From Streptosporangiaceae bacterium (GTDB lineage: Bacteria; Actinomycetota; Actinomycetes; Streptosporangiales; Streptosporangiaceae): 12,730 nt of DNA. Shown here one piece after another: positions 5,202 to 11,264 of this stretch. Position 1 is the stretch's first letter; each line of letters opens with the position of its first letter. The stretch lies in contig JASHSZ010000135.1 of NCBI GenBank assembly GCA_030040815.1, positions 1 through 12,730 on the forward strand, in the 5' to 3' direction. Under the pieces are notes generated by a model that worked only from the letters and a program-made list of their open reading frames with translations, was not told where the DNA came from and ran no database searches. The position numbers were made by a program, and so were the translations under genes.

Positions 5202-6886
5202 TTGGCGTCGGCGTAGCAGTCGACTACGGCGGTACTCATCGGGAAGCTCACGTCCGTGTCGCCGAAGACCAGCCGGGTGGCGTCGGCCGCCGCGCCGTCG
5301 ATCGCGGCCACGACCTCCGCCGCATCCTCAGCCGGGCAGTGCACGATGACCTCATCGTGCTGGAAGAACACGAGTTCCGCCTGACCAGGGCGGGGAACGC
5401 CGGTACCAGCCTGCGCGGCAGCGAGCCGGGTCCGCAGCAACGCGAGCATGACCAGAGCCCAGTCTGCAGCGCTGGCCTGGACGACGTAGTTGCGGGTAAA
5501 CCGGCCACGAGCGCGGGCGGCAGCCGCCGCGCCCGGGTCGCGCGCTTCGTCCGGGTCGCCTGACTCGCTCGTCAGCGAGAGCCACGCCGCCGAGGGCGGC
5601 GGGCAGGTCCGGCCGAGCACGGACCTGACCACGCGCCCCTCCTCTCCCGCCTGCGCCGCGTTCTCGACGAACGCGGCGGCCTGCGGGAATCGTCGGCGGA
5701 GCAAGGCCAGGGACTGTCCGCCGTCACCGCCGGTCCCGCCGTACATCGCCGACAGCAGCGCGACCTTTGCCTGGCTGCGGTCGCTGCCGATCGCCGCGGC
5801 GACCGCTTCGTAGAGATCGCCGGCGGCAGCGGCCTGGGCGAACGGACGGTCACCGGCTAGCGCCGCCAGGACCCTGGGCTCGAGCTGAGCGGCGTCGGTC
5901 ACCACGAGCGTCCAGCCAGGGTCGGCGACGACGGCCTGGCGCAACAGCCTCGGGATCTGCAACGCGCCGCCACCGCGGGAGGCCCACCGGCCGGACACCA
6001 CGCCACCGACGACGTACTCGGGCCGGAACCGGCCGCCCGACACCCAGGCATCCAGCCACGACCAGCCATTCGCCGCGTGCAGCCTCGCCAGTTCTTTGTA
6101 CTCGAGCAGCAGCGGGATGACCGGGTGATCGATCTGCCGCAGCGCAGCGGATCTCGTCGACGACACCCGGACGCCCGCGGCCGTCAGTGCGCGGAGCAGC
6201 TGCGTCCGCGATTCCGGGTTGACCGGACGGGTCGCGCCGAGCGCGGTGGTTATCTGCCCGGCCAGGTCGGCGAGCTTCGCCGGGCGCAACGCGGGCCCGG
6301 TGATCACCGGCGGACGTGCGCCGAGCAGACCGGTGAGTAGCCGGTCGTGCACGTCAGTTCGCCACGGCAGGCCCGCCGCGGTCATCTCGACGGCCGCCAG
6401 TGCGCCGGCTGACTCGGCGGCCGCGAGCAGGCCGAACTTCGCCTGGTCTGGATCGGCCCTGATCCGGGCCAGCTGGTCCGCGTGCGCCGTGATCAGGTCC
6501 GCAAGCTGCGCTGCCTCGTCTGGCTCCGGTGCGTCACCGGTGTCGAACGGCAGCGTCGCGGGCTCGGCGTCGGCCCCTTGCACGGTACTGTGCAGCGGAC
6601 TCGCCGGGTGGCCAGCCGGCGACGGCCCGGCCCGGCCGTCACGTGCCCGCAGCAGCGACCCGATGAGTTCAACGTCGTGACAGCGGCTGACGCGAGCGCC
6701 GGATCGCAGCAGGGCCGGGTAACCGAGCCGGGCCGATCGCCACACCCAGCGAACCTGGCCGGCAGCCTCCTGCGCGGCGACGACATGGGCCAGGTCTGCT
6801 ACCTTCTCGGCCGGCCCGGCCGGGGTTCCGTCATCGCCGAGCGAGCGGAGCAGCCCACCCGCGCCTGCTCCCGCCACCAGCGCCAT
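5198..6886 (-). CDS. PolA-like family A DNA polymerase (actinobacterial second type)
   Basis: Family A polymerase of the shorter actinobacterial type usually labelled bifunctional 3'-5' exonuclease/DNA polymerase. Motif A is VTDAAQLEPRVLA (near 5873-5896), keeping the catalytic Asp and the Gln-x-Glu but with Ala-Ala for Tyr-Ser and Pro for Leu. Motif B is RSQAKVALLSAMYGG (near 5738-5782), keeping Arg, Lys and Tyr-Gly but with Leu-Ser at the usual Phe-Gly. Motif C is FFQHDEVIVHCP (near 5339-5368) with the catalytic HDE. The N-terminal 200 residues resemble a degraded exonuclease domain; I see no DxE pair, so proofreading is doubtful, and there is no 5' nuclease domain. The role is probably repair or lesion tolerance rather than replication. 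Start uncertain: ATG 6886 (562 aa) has GGGA seven bases upstream and fits remembered relatives; GTG 6892 and GTG 6910 (570 aa) are also in frame. Confidence 0.88.
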   Translation of the reverse strand: MALVAGAGAGGLLRSLGDDGTPAGPAEKVADLAHVVAAQEAAGQVRWVWRSARLGYPALLRSGARVSRCHDVELIGSLLRARDGRAGPSPAGHPASPLHSTVQGADAEPATLPFDTGDAPEPDEAAQLADLITAHADQLARIRADPDQAKFGLLAAAESAGALAAVEMTAAGLPWRTDVHDRLLTGLLGARPPVITGPALRPAKLADLAGQITTALGATRPVNPESRTQLLRALTAAGVRVSSTRSAALRQIDHPVIPLLLEYKELARLHAANGWSWLDAWVSGGRFRPEYVVGGVVSGRWASRGGGALQIPRLLRQAVVADPGWTLVVTDAAQLEPRVLAALAGDRPFAQAAAAGDLYEAVAAAIGSDRSQAKVALLSAMYGGTGGDGGQSLALLRRRFPQAAAFVENAAQAGEEGRVVRSVLGRTCPPPSAAWLSLTSESGDPDEARDPGAAAAARARGRFTRNYVVQASAADWALVMLALLRTRLAAAQAGTGVPRPGQAELVFFQHDEVIVHCPAEDAAEVVAAIDGAAADATRLVFGDTDVSFPMSTAVVDCYADAK

Positions 6887-6956
6887 CCGCACATCCCGAG
6901 TGTGCGGCACGGCACTGACACGCGCAGCGGTGCGCAGCGCTGCTGCCGGGAAGTCG

Positions 6957-6974
6957 GCACCGCTGCAGCGGTGC
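6957..6974. repeat. 18-base perfect palindrome upstream of the polymerase gene
   Basis: GCACCGCTGCAGCGGTGC reads the same on both strands. It lies between the stop of the upstream gene (7016) and the polymerase start (6886-6910). It could be an operator for a dimeric regulator, or a hairpin (seven base pairs around a TGCA loop) acting as terminator or attenuator between the two minus-strand genes. Confidence 0.6.
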
Positions 6975-7015
6975 GCACCACTACTGCCGTTGGCGAGATC
7001 CGCCGCTCCGACCGG

Positions 7016-7987
7016 TTAGCCGCCCTGCGTGCGTCGGCGAGCGGACCGGCTCAGCTTGCTGGCGTGCGACCTTCGGCCGGGCGTCACTTCGGCGGCGACA
7101 TCGACGTCTTCCCCGTCGTCCGCGATGGCGTCCGGCCCTGCGGACGAGTCCCTCTGGCCGGGATCGTAACGGGGCGGAAAGCCCTGATAGCGCGGTCCGC
7201 GGTAGCCAGGCCCCCGGGTTGTGCCGGTGGCTGCACCCGGCTCGCCTACCGCATCTTCTGAGCGTGTTCGGCGGTCCGGCGTGTCGGGCAAGGGCTCAAG
7301 CAGTGACTCCGGGACATCCGATGTGGCAGCGCCTCCGTCGGCGGCCAGGTCCGCCGGTGACAGCTCGCCGTCTTCGACTGGCCAGTCAGCCTCGCCCGGT
7401 CCGGTCGTCTCCTCGGCGCCGTCGGCAACCGCCTCCGGCTGACGCCGGCTGGTCCGCTCCGGTCGGCCCGTACGGGCCACCCGACCCCTCGCCGGGCCGA
7501 CTTCGGCCGCTCGCGGCGCGGCCCGGCGCCGCTCGCTGCCGTCGTCATGTTCATCCGCTGACGTCGCGTCCTCGCCGCCCAGCCGGCCGACCGCGAATCC
7601 GTTGGGCGGGCCCGGCGGCAGCAGGTCAATCCCGGGCGGCGGTGCCTGCGCGGGCACGCCAAGCGGACCGCCGTAGCCGCGAGCCGCCATCGGCGCCGGG
7701 CCGCTCCCGGGGAGCCGCCAGTCAAGCCGCGCGCCAACTTCTGAGTACACCGATCCCACGCAGTCGTGACCGTCAAGCAGCGACGTGAGCAGCTCGGCTT
7801 CGTCCGCCCGTAGCCCGAACACGACACGGGGCTGGCCCCAGGGCTCTTCCAGCGAGTACCCGACATAACTCGACACCGGCGGTAACGGCTCCCCGCCGAG
7901 TCCGTGCATCGCGCGCCAGCGCTCCCACGCCTGCTCCAGCGCGATAGCTGCGCGGTCCGCGCGCTGCATCAAGTCCGGATCACGCAT
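7016..7987 (-). CDS. Hypothetical protein: conserved N-terminal domain with long disordered tail
   Basis: Not recognised as a named family. The 323-residue protein starts at ATG 7987, with an AGGGAGG Shine-Dalgarno (7996-8002) at 8-base spacing. Residues about 5-90 look folded: a helix (LMQRADRAAIALEQAWERWRAMHGL), then VSSYVGYSLEEPWGQPRVVFGL and a second helix (ADEAELLTSLLDGHDCVGSVY). Residues 90-323 are Pro/Gly/Ala-rich with alternating acidic and basic runs, likely disordered, ending in a basic patch (SKLSRSARRRTQ). There is no signal peptide or transmembrane segment, so it is cytoplasmic. The folded part has the feel of a conserved actinobacterial hypothetical. It is codirectional with the polymerase gene, with 105-130 bases and a palindrome between them. 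Confidence 0.8.
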   Translation of the reverse strand: MRDPDLMQRADRAAIALEQAWERWRAMHGLGGEPLPPVSSYVGYSLEEPWGQPRVVFGLRADEAELLTSLLDGHDCVGSVYSEVGARLDWRLPGSGPAPMAARGYGGPLGVPAQAPPPGIDLLPPGPPNGFAVGRLGGEDATSADEHDDGSERRRAAPRAAEVGPARGRVARTGRPERTSRRQPEAVADGAEETTGPGEADWPVEDGELSPADLAADGGAATSDVPESLLEPLPDTPDRRTRSEDAVGEPGAATGTTRGPGYRGPRYQGFPPRYDPGQRDSSAGPDAIADDGEDVDVAAEVTPGRRSHASKLSRSARRRTQGG

Positions 7988-8216
7988 CGTCCATACCTCC
8001 CTCGCAGCGCCGTACTACCCCGCTCTCGAGCGGTGCCCCCACGGCGCTTCCGGCCCTCGCCTGGCGCACCGGTCCGGTCGCCGCGCGACACGACGTCGAT
8101 CGTGCCGCCGCGCTGTGCGCCGGCCTCACGACGGCCTGAGCCTCAGTATCGTCGTGACCCGTCGCCGGCAAAGGCGATTACGAAAAGTTGTTGAAAGACT
8201 ACGTACAGTTACCATC
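7988..8216. other. Intergenic region upstream of the hypothetical gene
   Basis: No gene is seen on either strand. It must hold the promoter of the minus-strand gene at 7987 and, if real, of the small plus-strand frame at 8217. A weak minus-strand pair (TTTGCC, 16 bases, GATACT, about 8172 down to 8145) is the best candidate for the former. A short dyad CACGA-CGTCGA-TCGTG lies near 8088-8103. Confidence 0.35.
8182..8215 (+). promoter_or_regulatory. Candidate promoter before the small split reading frame
   Basis: TTGTTG (8188-8193), 16 bases, then TACCAT (8210-8215) gives a plausible housekeeping-type pair, three and four matches to consensus respectively. An overlapping TACAGT (8204-8209) stands seven bases before ATG 8217 and would instead suit a leaderless start. 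The -35 candidate is part of GAAAAGTTGTTG (8182-8193), also found at 2538-2549. Confidence 0.4.
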
Positions 8217-8470
8217 ATGAGCCGACATGACACTCCAGGCACCGCGCACAGACTGCACACGGATGCCTGATCGACGCCGTTCCCGGCAGTTACATGGGCT
8301 TACTCTCGCCGGTCTCCCGGCTATCCGACCTGGGAGGCCGGATCGACCCCGGCGACATCACTGGCCTAAGGCTCCTCATCGCATCGAACGCGAAGCGCGC
8401 CCCCCAATGCGGAGTGCTGACGGCCGGGGTCGACCCCCCCAATCTGTTCACTGGTGTGGCCGCTCACTAA
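8217..8470 (+). pseudogene. Candidate small gene split by a -1 frameshift
   Basis: ATG 8217 opens a 17-codon frame (MSRHDTPGTAHRLHTDA) that ends at TGA 8268-8270. The frame one base back reads on from CTG 8267 as LIDAVPGSYMGLL to TAA 8468-8470, about 67 residues, with parts such as LSDLGGRIDPGDITGL and GVLTAGVDPPNLF. In this second stretch the third codon position is clearly richer in G/C than the second, the mark of a coding frame in this genome, and the amino-acid mix is ordinary, unlike the Arg/Pro-rich competing frames. The frame has no strong start of its own (ATG 8294 lacks a Shine-Dalgarno). The parts join into an 84-residue protein if one base is re-read near 8267. It could be a broken gene, a recoded gene, a sequencing error, or chance. 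A promoter-like pair lies before it and hairpins after it. I do not recognise the protein. Confidence 0.4.
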
Positions 8471-8474
8471 CAGT

Positions 8475-8512
8475 GCGGTGCGCACCGCTGTCCTGGCAAT
8501 AGCACAGCCAGG
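8475..8512. terminator. Two hairpins between the small frame and bldC
   Basis: GCGGTGCGCACCGC (8475-8488) is a perfect 14-base palindrome that can fold with a GCGC loop. CCTGGC (8492-8497) and GCCAGG (8507-8512) form a six-base-pair stem with a nine-base loop. They lie just after the TAA at 8470 of the candidate plus-strand frame and 15 or more bases after the bldC stop on the minus strand, so they can act for either direction. Confidence 0.5.
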
Positions 8513-8526
8513 CCACGGCCACGGCC

Positions 8527-8730
8527 TTACTCTGAGCGCTGCTGCGGGATGCCCGCCAGGAGGGCACGGACCTCGGTCTCCCGGTACCGGCGGTGGCCGC
8601 CGAGCGTCCGGATCGACGTGAGTTTTCCTGCCTTCGCCCACCTGGTGACTGTCTTCGGGTCAACCCGGAACATCGTTGCGACCTCTGCCGGCGTGAGCAG
8701 CGGCTCGGCCTCTGGTGTACGTGCTGACAT
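8527..8730 (-). CDS. bldC: Developmental regulator BldC (MerR-like DNA-binding protein)
   Basis: The 67-residue protein is a lone winged helix-turn-helix of the MerR type without an effector domain: LLTPAEVATMFRVDPKTVTRWAKAGKL (helix-turn-helix) followed by the wing TLGGHRRYRE and the end LAGIPQQRSE. It agrees almost residue for residue with Streptomyces BldC as I remember it (68 residues). In Streptomyces BldC binds direct repeats cooperatively and holds back the switch from vegetative growth to sporulation. GGAGGAGAGG (8739-8748) supplies the Shine-Dalgarno for ATG 8730. Its position beside the valine dehydrogenase, DUF3073 and pur genes is the conserved actinomycete order, which supports the symbol. 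Whether this organism sporulates cannot be seen here. Confidence 0.97.
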   Translation of the reverse strand: MSARTPEAEPLLTPAEVATMFRVDPKTVTRWAKAGKLTSIRTLGGHRRYRETEVRALLAGIPQQRSE

Positions 8731-8925
8731 AATGACGGCCTCTCCTCCTGGACCAGTCTTGTGATCCTTACTTCTTCTTCTTTCCTGTTCATGGCTCCTA
8801 GCGAAGCCTGCACTGGATGTCCCATATAGTCCGCTGAGACCATATTGCCATCACCAGCGGTGACAAGTCGACAACCGGGAGCAAAGTAATGCGAGTGTCG
8901 CCGCGGCGTGCCCCCACATCCTGTC

Positions 8926-8955
8926 ACGCTGCGTGATTCTAGCGACACGCAGCGT
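8926..8955. repeat. Perfect 10-base inverted repeat in the bldC/vdh intergenic region
   Basis: ACGCTGCGTG (8926-8935) and CACGCAGCGT (8946-8955) are perfect reverse complements around a ten-base AT-richer loop. No gene ends nearby on either strand, so it is not an obvious gene terminator. It may be a regulator site or the end of an unannotated transcript. Confidence 0.6.
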
Positions 8956-9327
8956 CGCAACGGGCAGATTCGGAAAAGTCATCCGCGCCTCTCATCAGCT
9001 ACTTAGCTCGGTTGCCGCTGTGTCCATCCCGCCGCGTCCGCCCCACCATGTACGCGACCCGTATGGTGCCGATCTCCTCCAGTTCGGCCCTATGACGTGC
9101 GCACTCCCCAGCCGGAAACACCGACGGCGCAACGGCTCAGCTGCCCGAATCCTCCCTCCCTGGCGTCACTCGCGACGCCCTGGCCCATTAGCCGGTCGGA
9201 TAGCTCTGTTTCCCGTGTGACCGGGTAACCCTGTGGCCTGACACGCTATCCCTGTTTGGCTGTCAACCGGCCGAACTGCTCCATTAATCCCCTGACTTGC
9301 CGCCAGATAATCAGGTTCCGGATCTTT

Positions 9328-9341
9328 TGCCCGAACGGGCA
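9328..9341. repeat. TGCCCG-AA-CGGGCA dyad
   Basis: Two six-base arms with a two-base centre (complementary arms TGCCCG and CGGGCA) lie about 250 bases before the dehydrogenase start. As RNA it is a tight hairpin. Four T residues stand before it and none after it on the plus strand, and the minus strand shows AAAA after it, so it is not a canonical terminator on either strand. An operator is equally likely. Confidence 0.45.
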
Positions 9342-9523
9342 TCTGTGGCGTGCCTCGGACACCGTTGCAGCCTGCCCGCCAGCGACGCAGAAAGCAGCCG
9401 AAAACCTGCCACTTGTCGCGCTTTAGGCAGCATGACTAATCGTGACATGCCGTACCCGTCTGGGCAAAGGGCTACGCGCAAGTAAGTATCGTCAGCGCAC
9501 TGCCGCCCGGTCCAGCGTGCCGC

Positions 9524-9531
9524 TATAGGCT
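9524..9531 (+). promoter_or_regulatory. Candidate -10 region of the valine dehydrogenase gene
   Basis: TATAGGCT includes TAGGCT (TAnnnT form, 9526-9531). Transcription would start near 9538, downstream of GTG 9533 and upstream of the Shine-Dalgarno at 9579-9583, in agreement with GTG 9593 as the real start. No clear -35 is seen. Confidence 0.35.
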
Positions 9532-9592
9532 GGTGGCCGATCCGGCGTCAACGAAGACACCGGACAGAGCCGTAGCTTGGGAGCCCACGGAC

Positions 9593-10708
9593 GTGACCAC
9601 CGTATTTGGGCCGGATGTCGCTGACGATGCGACCACCGCGAGCACGGTCGGCGGACCGGGCGGGCATGAGCAAGTCGTGTTCTGCCAGGACCAGCAGTCC
9701 GGGCTGCGCGCCATCATCGCTATTTACTCCAGTGCGCTCGGCCCTGGCCTGGGCGGGACGCGGTTCTACCCGTATCCGAGCGAGAGCGCCGCGCTCGCGG
9801 ACGTACTCAACCTGTCCAGGGCCATGGCCTACAAGAACGCGCTGGCCGGGCTGGACCTCGGTGGCGGCAAGGCCGTCATCATCGGCGATCCGGACACGCT
9901 GAAGACCGAGGCACTGCTCCGCGCGTATGGCCGGTTTGTCGAGTCGCTGGGCGGCCGTTACATCACCGCTTGCGACATTGGCACCTGTAGCGAGGACATG
10001 GACATCGTCGCTCGGGAATCCAGGTTCGTCACCGGCCGGACCGTGCCGAACGGCGGTGCCGGTGATTCCTCGGTGCTCACCGCGTTCGGCGTGTTCCAGG
10101 GCATGCGCGCGTGCGCTGAGCACGTCTGGGGCAGCACCAGCCTGGACGGCAGGACGGTCGGCATCGAGGGCGTCGGCAAGGTCGGGCACCGGCTCGTCGG
10201 CCATCTCGCCGCCGAGGGCGCGCAGGTAGTGATCTTCGATACGAGCCGGGCCGCCATCGAGCGGGTTAAGGCCCAGCATCCGGCGGTAACGGTCGCCGCC
10301 AGCCGGACTGAGCTGATCAGCAGCTCGCTCGACGTCTACTCGCCGTGTGCGCTCGGGGGTGCCGTCGACGAAGCCACGGCCGAGGTGCTCACGGCACGGG
10401 TGATCTGCGGCGGGGCGAACAACCAGCTGGCGCATCCGGGTGTCGAGAAGATGCTGGCTGACCAGGGGATTGTGTACGCACCGGACTACCTGGTAAACGC
10501 CGGCGGCGTCATCCAGGTGGCCGACGAGCTGCACGGCTTCAGCTTTGACCGGGCCAAGGCCAAAGCCGCTCAGATCCTGACCACAACAAGGCAGATCCTG
10601 ACCGCCGCTGCCGCTGACGGCGTTCCGCCTGCGGTCGCGGCAGACCGGCTGGCCGAGCGCAGGATCGCCGAAATAGGCCGGCTTCGCGGCATTTACCTCG
10701 GGCGGTGA
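9593..10708 (+). CDS. vdh: Valine/leucine-type amino acid dehydrogenase (NAD-dependent)
   Basis: Oxidative deaminase of branched-chain amino acids (L-valine to 2-oxoisovalerate with ammonia, NAD-dependent), cytoplasmic, used in nitrogen and branched-chain catabolism. The catalytic block [19 protein letters not shown] has the two lysines 12 residues apart (K81 and K93) typical of leucine/valine dehydrogenases. [18 protein letters not shown] follows, and the Rossmann motif [13 protein letters not shown] ends at IFD, favouring NAD. Late blocks [14 protein letters not shown] and [21 protein letters not shown] are also typical. It agrees well with Streptomyces Vdh from memory. I start at GTG 9593 (371 residues): GGGAG lies nine bases upstream, the length matches Vdh, and a likely -10 lies within a few bases of the competing GTG 9533 (391 residues). 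Leucine versus valine preference cannot be set from sequence. Confidence 0.93.
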   Translation: MTTVFGPDVADDATTASTVGGPGGHEQVVFCQDQQSGLRAIIAIYSSALGPGLGGTRFYPYPSESAALADVLNLSRAMAYKNALAGLDLGGGKAVIIGDPDTLKTEALLRAYGRFVESLGGRYITACDIGTCSEDMDIVARESRFVTGRTVPNGGAGDSSVLTAFGVFQGMRACAEHVWGSTSLDGRTVGIEGVGKVGHRLVGHLAAEGAQVVIFDTSRAAIERVKAQHPAVTVAASRTELISSSLDVYSPCALGGAVDEATAEVLTARVICGGANNQLAHPGVEKMLADQGIVYAPDYLVNAGGVIQVADELHGFSFDRAKAKAAQILTTTRQILTAAAADGVPPAVAADRLAERRIAEIGRLRGIYLGR

Positions 10709-10709
10709 T

Positions 10710-10731
10710 CGCTTCGCCGGAATCTGAAGCG
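10710..10731 (+). terminator. Weak hairpin after the valine dehydrogenase gene
   Basis: CGCTTC (10710-10715) and GAAGCG (10726-10731) can form a six-base-pair stem with a ten-base loop, starting two bases after the stop codon. It is modest and lacks a U-tract. Confidence 0.35.
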
Positions 10732-10750
10732 GCGCCTAGCGCTCAAAGCA

Positions 10751-10770
10751 GGTACGGTTATACCTGTACC
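10751..10770. promoter_or_regulatory. Imperfect 20-base dyad in the vdh/DUF3073 gap
   Basis: GGTACGGTTATACCTGTACC is an inverted repeat with 16 of 20 symmetric positions: perfect outer arms GGTAC/GTACC around a TATA centre. It sits in the 214-base gap ahead of the DUF3073 gene. AT-centred dyads of this size are typical of operators for dimeric regulators; the TATACC inside could also serve as a -10 element. The regulator is unknown. Confidence 0.45.
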
Positions 10771-10922
10771 GTCACGGCGAGCGCGGCGCACTCCGGCGGG
10801 CGGAGTTGCGGCGGGTTAGCCGTGCGCGCACGAACAGCCGGGATCTGCCGTGTTAGCGGGCAACGACAAAGCGCGGTGAGCAGGGACCTGTCGGGTTCCG
10901 TACGTTAGAGGGGGTCGAGCCA

Positions 10923-11216
10923 ATGGGGCGCGGCCGGGCTAGGGCCAAGCAGGCCAAGGTGGCACGCCAGCTCAAGTACAGCGGTGGCGGCACTGACCTT
11001 GACCGGCTGCGGGCTGAGCTGGGCGTCGACTCGGATCGGCATGGTGTCAACGGGGACTCCGCACGCGCGGACCTGGGCGACCGCTACGCCGGGGACGACG
11101 ACTCTGATTACGCACAGGAAGACGACGAGGACGAGGACTGGGAGGACGACGAGTACGGTGCCGACGGTCTCGTCCGGCAGTCCGGCTCGTCGAGCGCATC
11201 GTCGGCTGGAGCGTAA
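10923..11216 (+). CDS. DUF3073 family protein
   Basis: Small actinobacterial protein of unknown function (97 residues). The N-terminus MGRGRARAKQAKVARQLKYSGGGTDL is the family signature: a strongly basic stretch followed by KYSGGGTDLDRL. The middle and C-terminal half are very acidic (Asp/Glu run about 60-77) and probably disordered, ending in a Ser-rich tail. The basic head with acidic tail suggests nucleic-acid or ribosome contact with self-masking, but that is inference. The start is fixed by GAGGGGG (10908-10914) at 8-base spacing. It lies between the valine dehydrogenase gene and convergent purM, the position it holds next to purM in Streptomyces as I recall, with a bidirectional terminator after it. 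Confidence 0.93.
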   Translation: MGRGRARAKQAKVARQLKYSGGGTDLDRLRAELGVDSDRHGVNGDSARADLGDRYAGDDDSDYAQEDDEDEDWEDDEYGADGLVRQSGSSSASSAGA

Positions 11217-11225
11217 CCGCACGCT

Positions 11226-11254
11226 AGCGCGCTGACCCGCAGCTTCAGCGCGCT
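11226..11254. terminator. Bidirectional terminator between DUF3073 and purM
   Basis: AGCGCGCTGA (11226-11235) and TCAGCGCGCT (11245-11254) form a perfect ten-base-pair stem with a nine-base loop. It occupies the 48-base gap between two convergent stop codons, nine bases after DUF3073 and ten bases past the purM stop. Symmetry lets it work in both directions. Confidence 0.75.
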
Positions 11255-11264
11255 GTCCGCACGT

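Larger units (their letters stand above)
8731..9592. other. Long intergenic region between bldC and the valine dehydrogenase gene
   Basis: About 860 bases between divergent genes with no convincing coding frame, no tRNA-like T-loop motif, and less GC than the genes. Contents: a purine-rich bldC leader (minus strand, about 8795-8739); an ATATGG direct repeat on the minus strand with 18-base period (near 8845-8822); a perfect 10-base inverted repeat (8926-8955); a six-base-pair hairpin GGCGTC/GACGCC (9162-9179); the dyad TGCCCG-AA-CGGGCA (9328-9341); a GATAAT (9306-9311); and TATAGGCT (9524-9531), a likely -10 for the dehydrogenase. The size leaves room for a small RNA or several regulator sites. 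Confidence 0.55.

Noticed and set aside
8227..8502. 91-residue plus-strand frame starting at ATG 8227
   Set aside because: Arg/Pro/His-rich with no Shine-Dalgarno; the neighbouring frame to TAA 8470 has the better coding signature.
8448..8960. Minus-strand frame overlapping bldC and its leader, including MNRKEEEVRITRLVQEE
   Set aside because: It reads through bldC in another frame; the Lys/Glu run comes from the purine-rich leader. A short upstream peptide cannot be fully excluded but has no support.
8933..9220. 95-residue plus-strand frame in the bldC/vdh gap
   Set aside because: Begins inside a perfect inverted repeat, lacks a Shine-Dalgarno, and composition does not look like a real protein.
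9321..9345. Hairpin near TTTT as an intrinsic terminator
   Set aside because: The T run precedes the stem on the plus strand, and on the minus strand the stem is followed by A residues; neither orientation is right.
9297..9485. 62-residue plus-strand frame in the bldC/vdh gap
   Set aside because: No ribosome-binding site, no family signal, and it runs across the 9328-9341 dyad.
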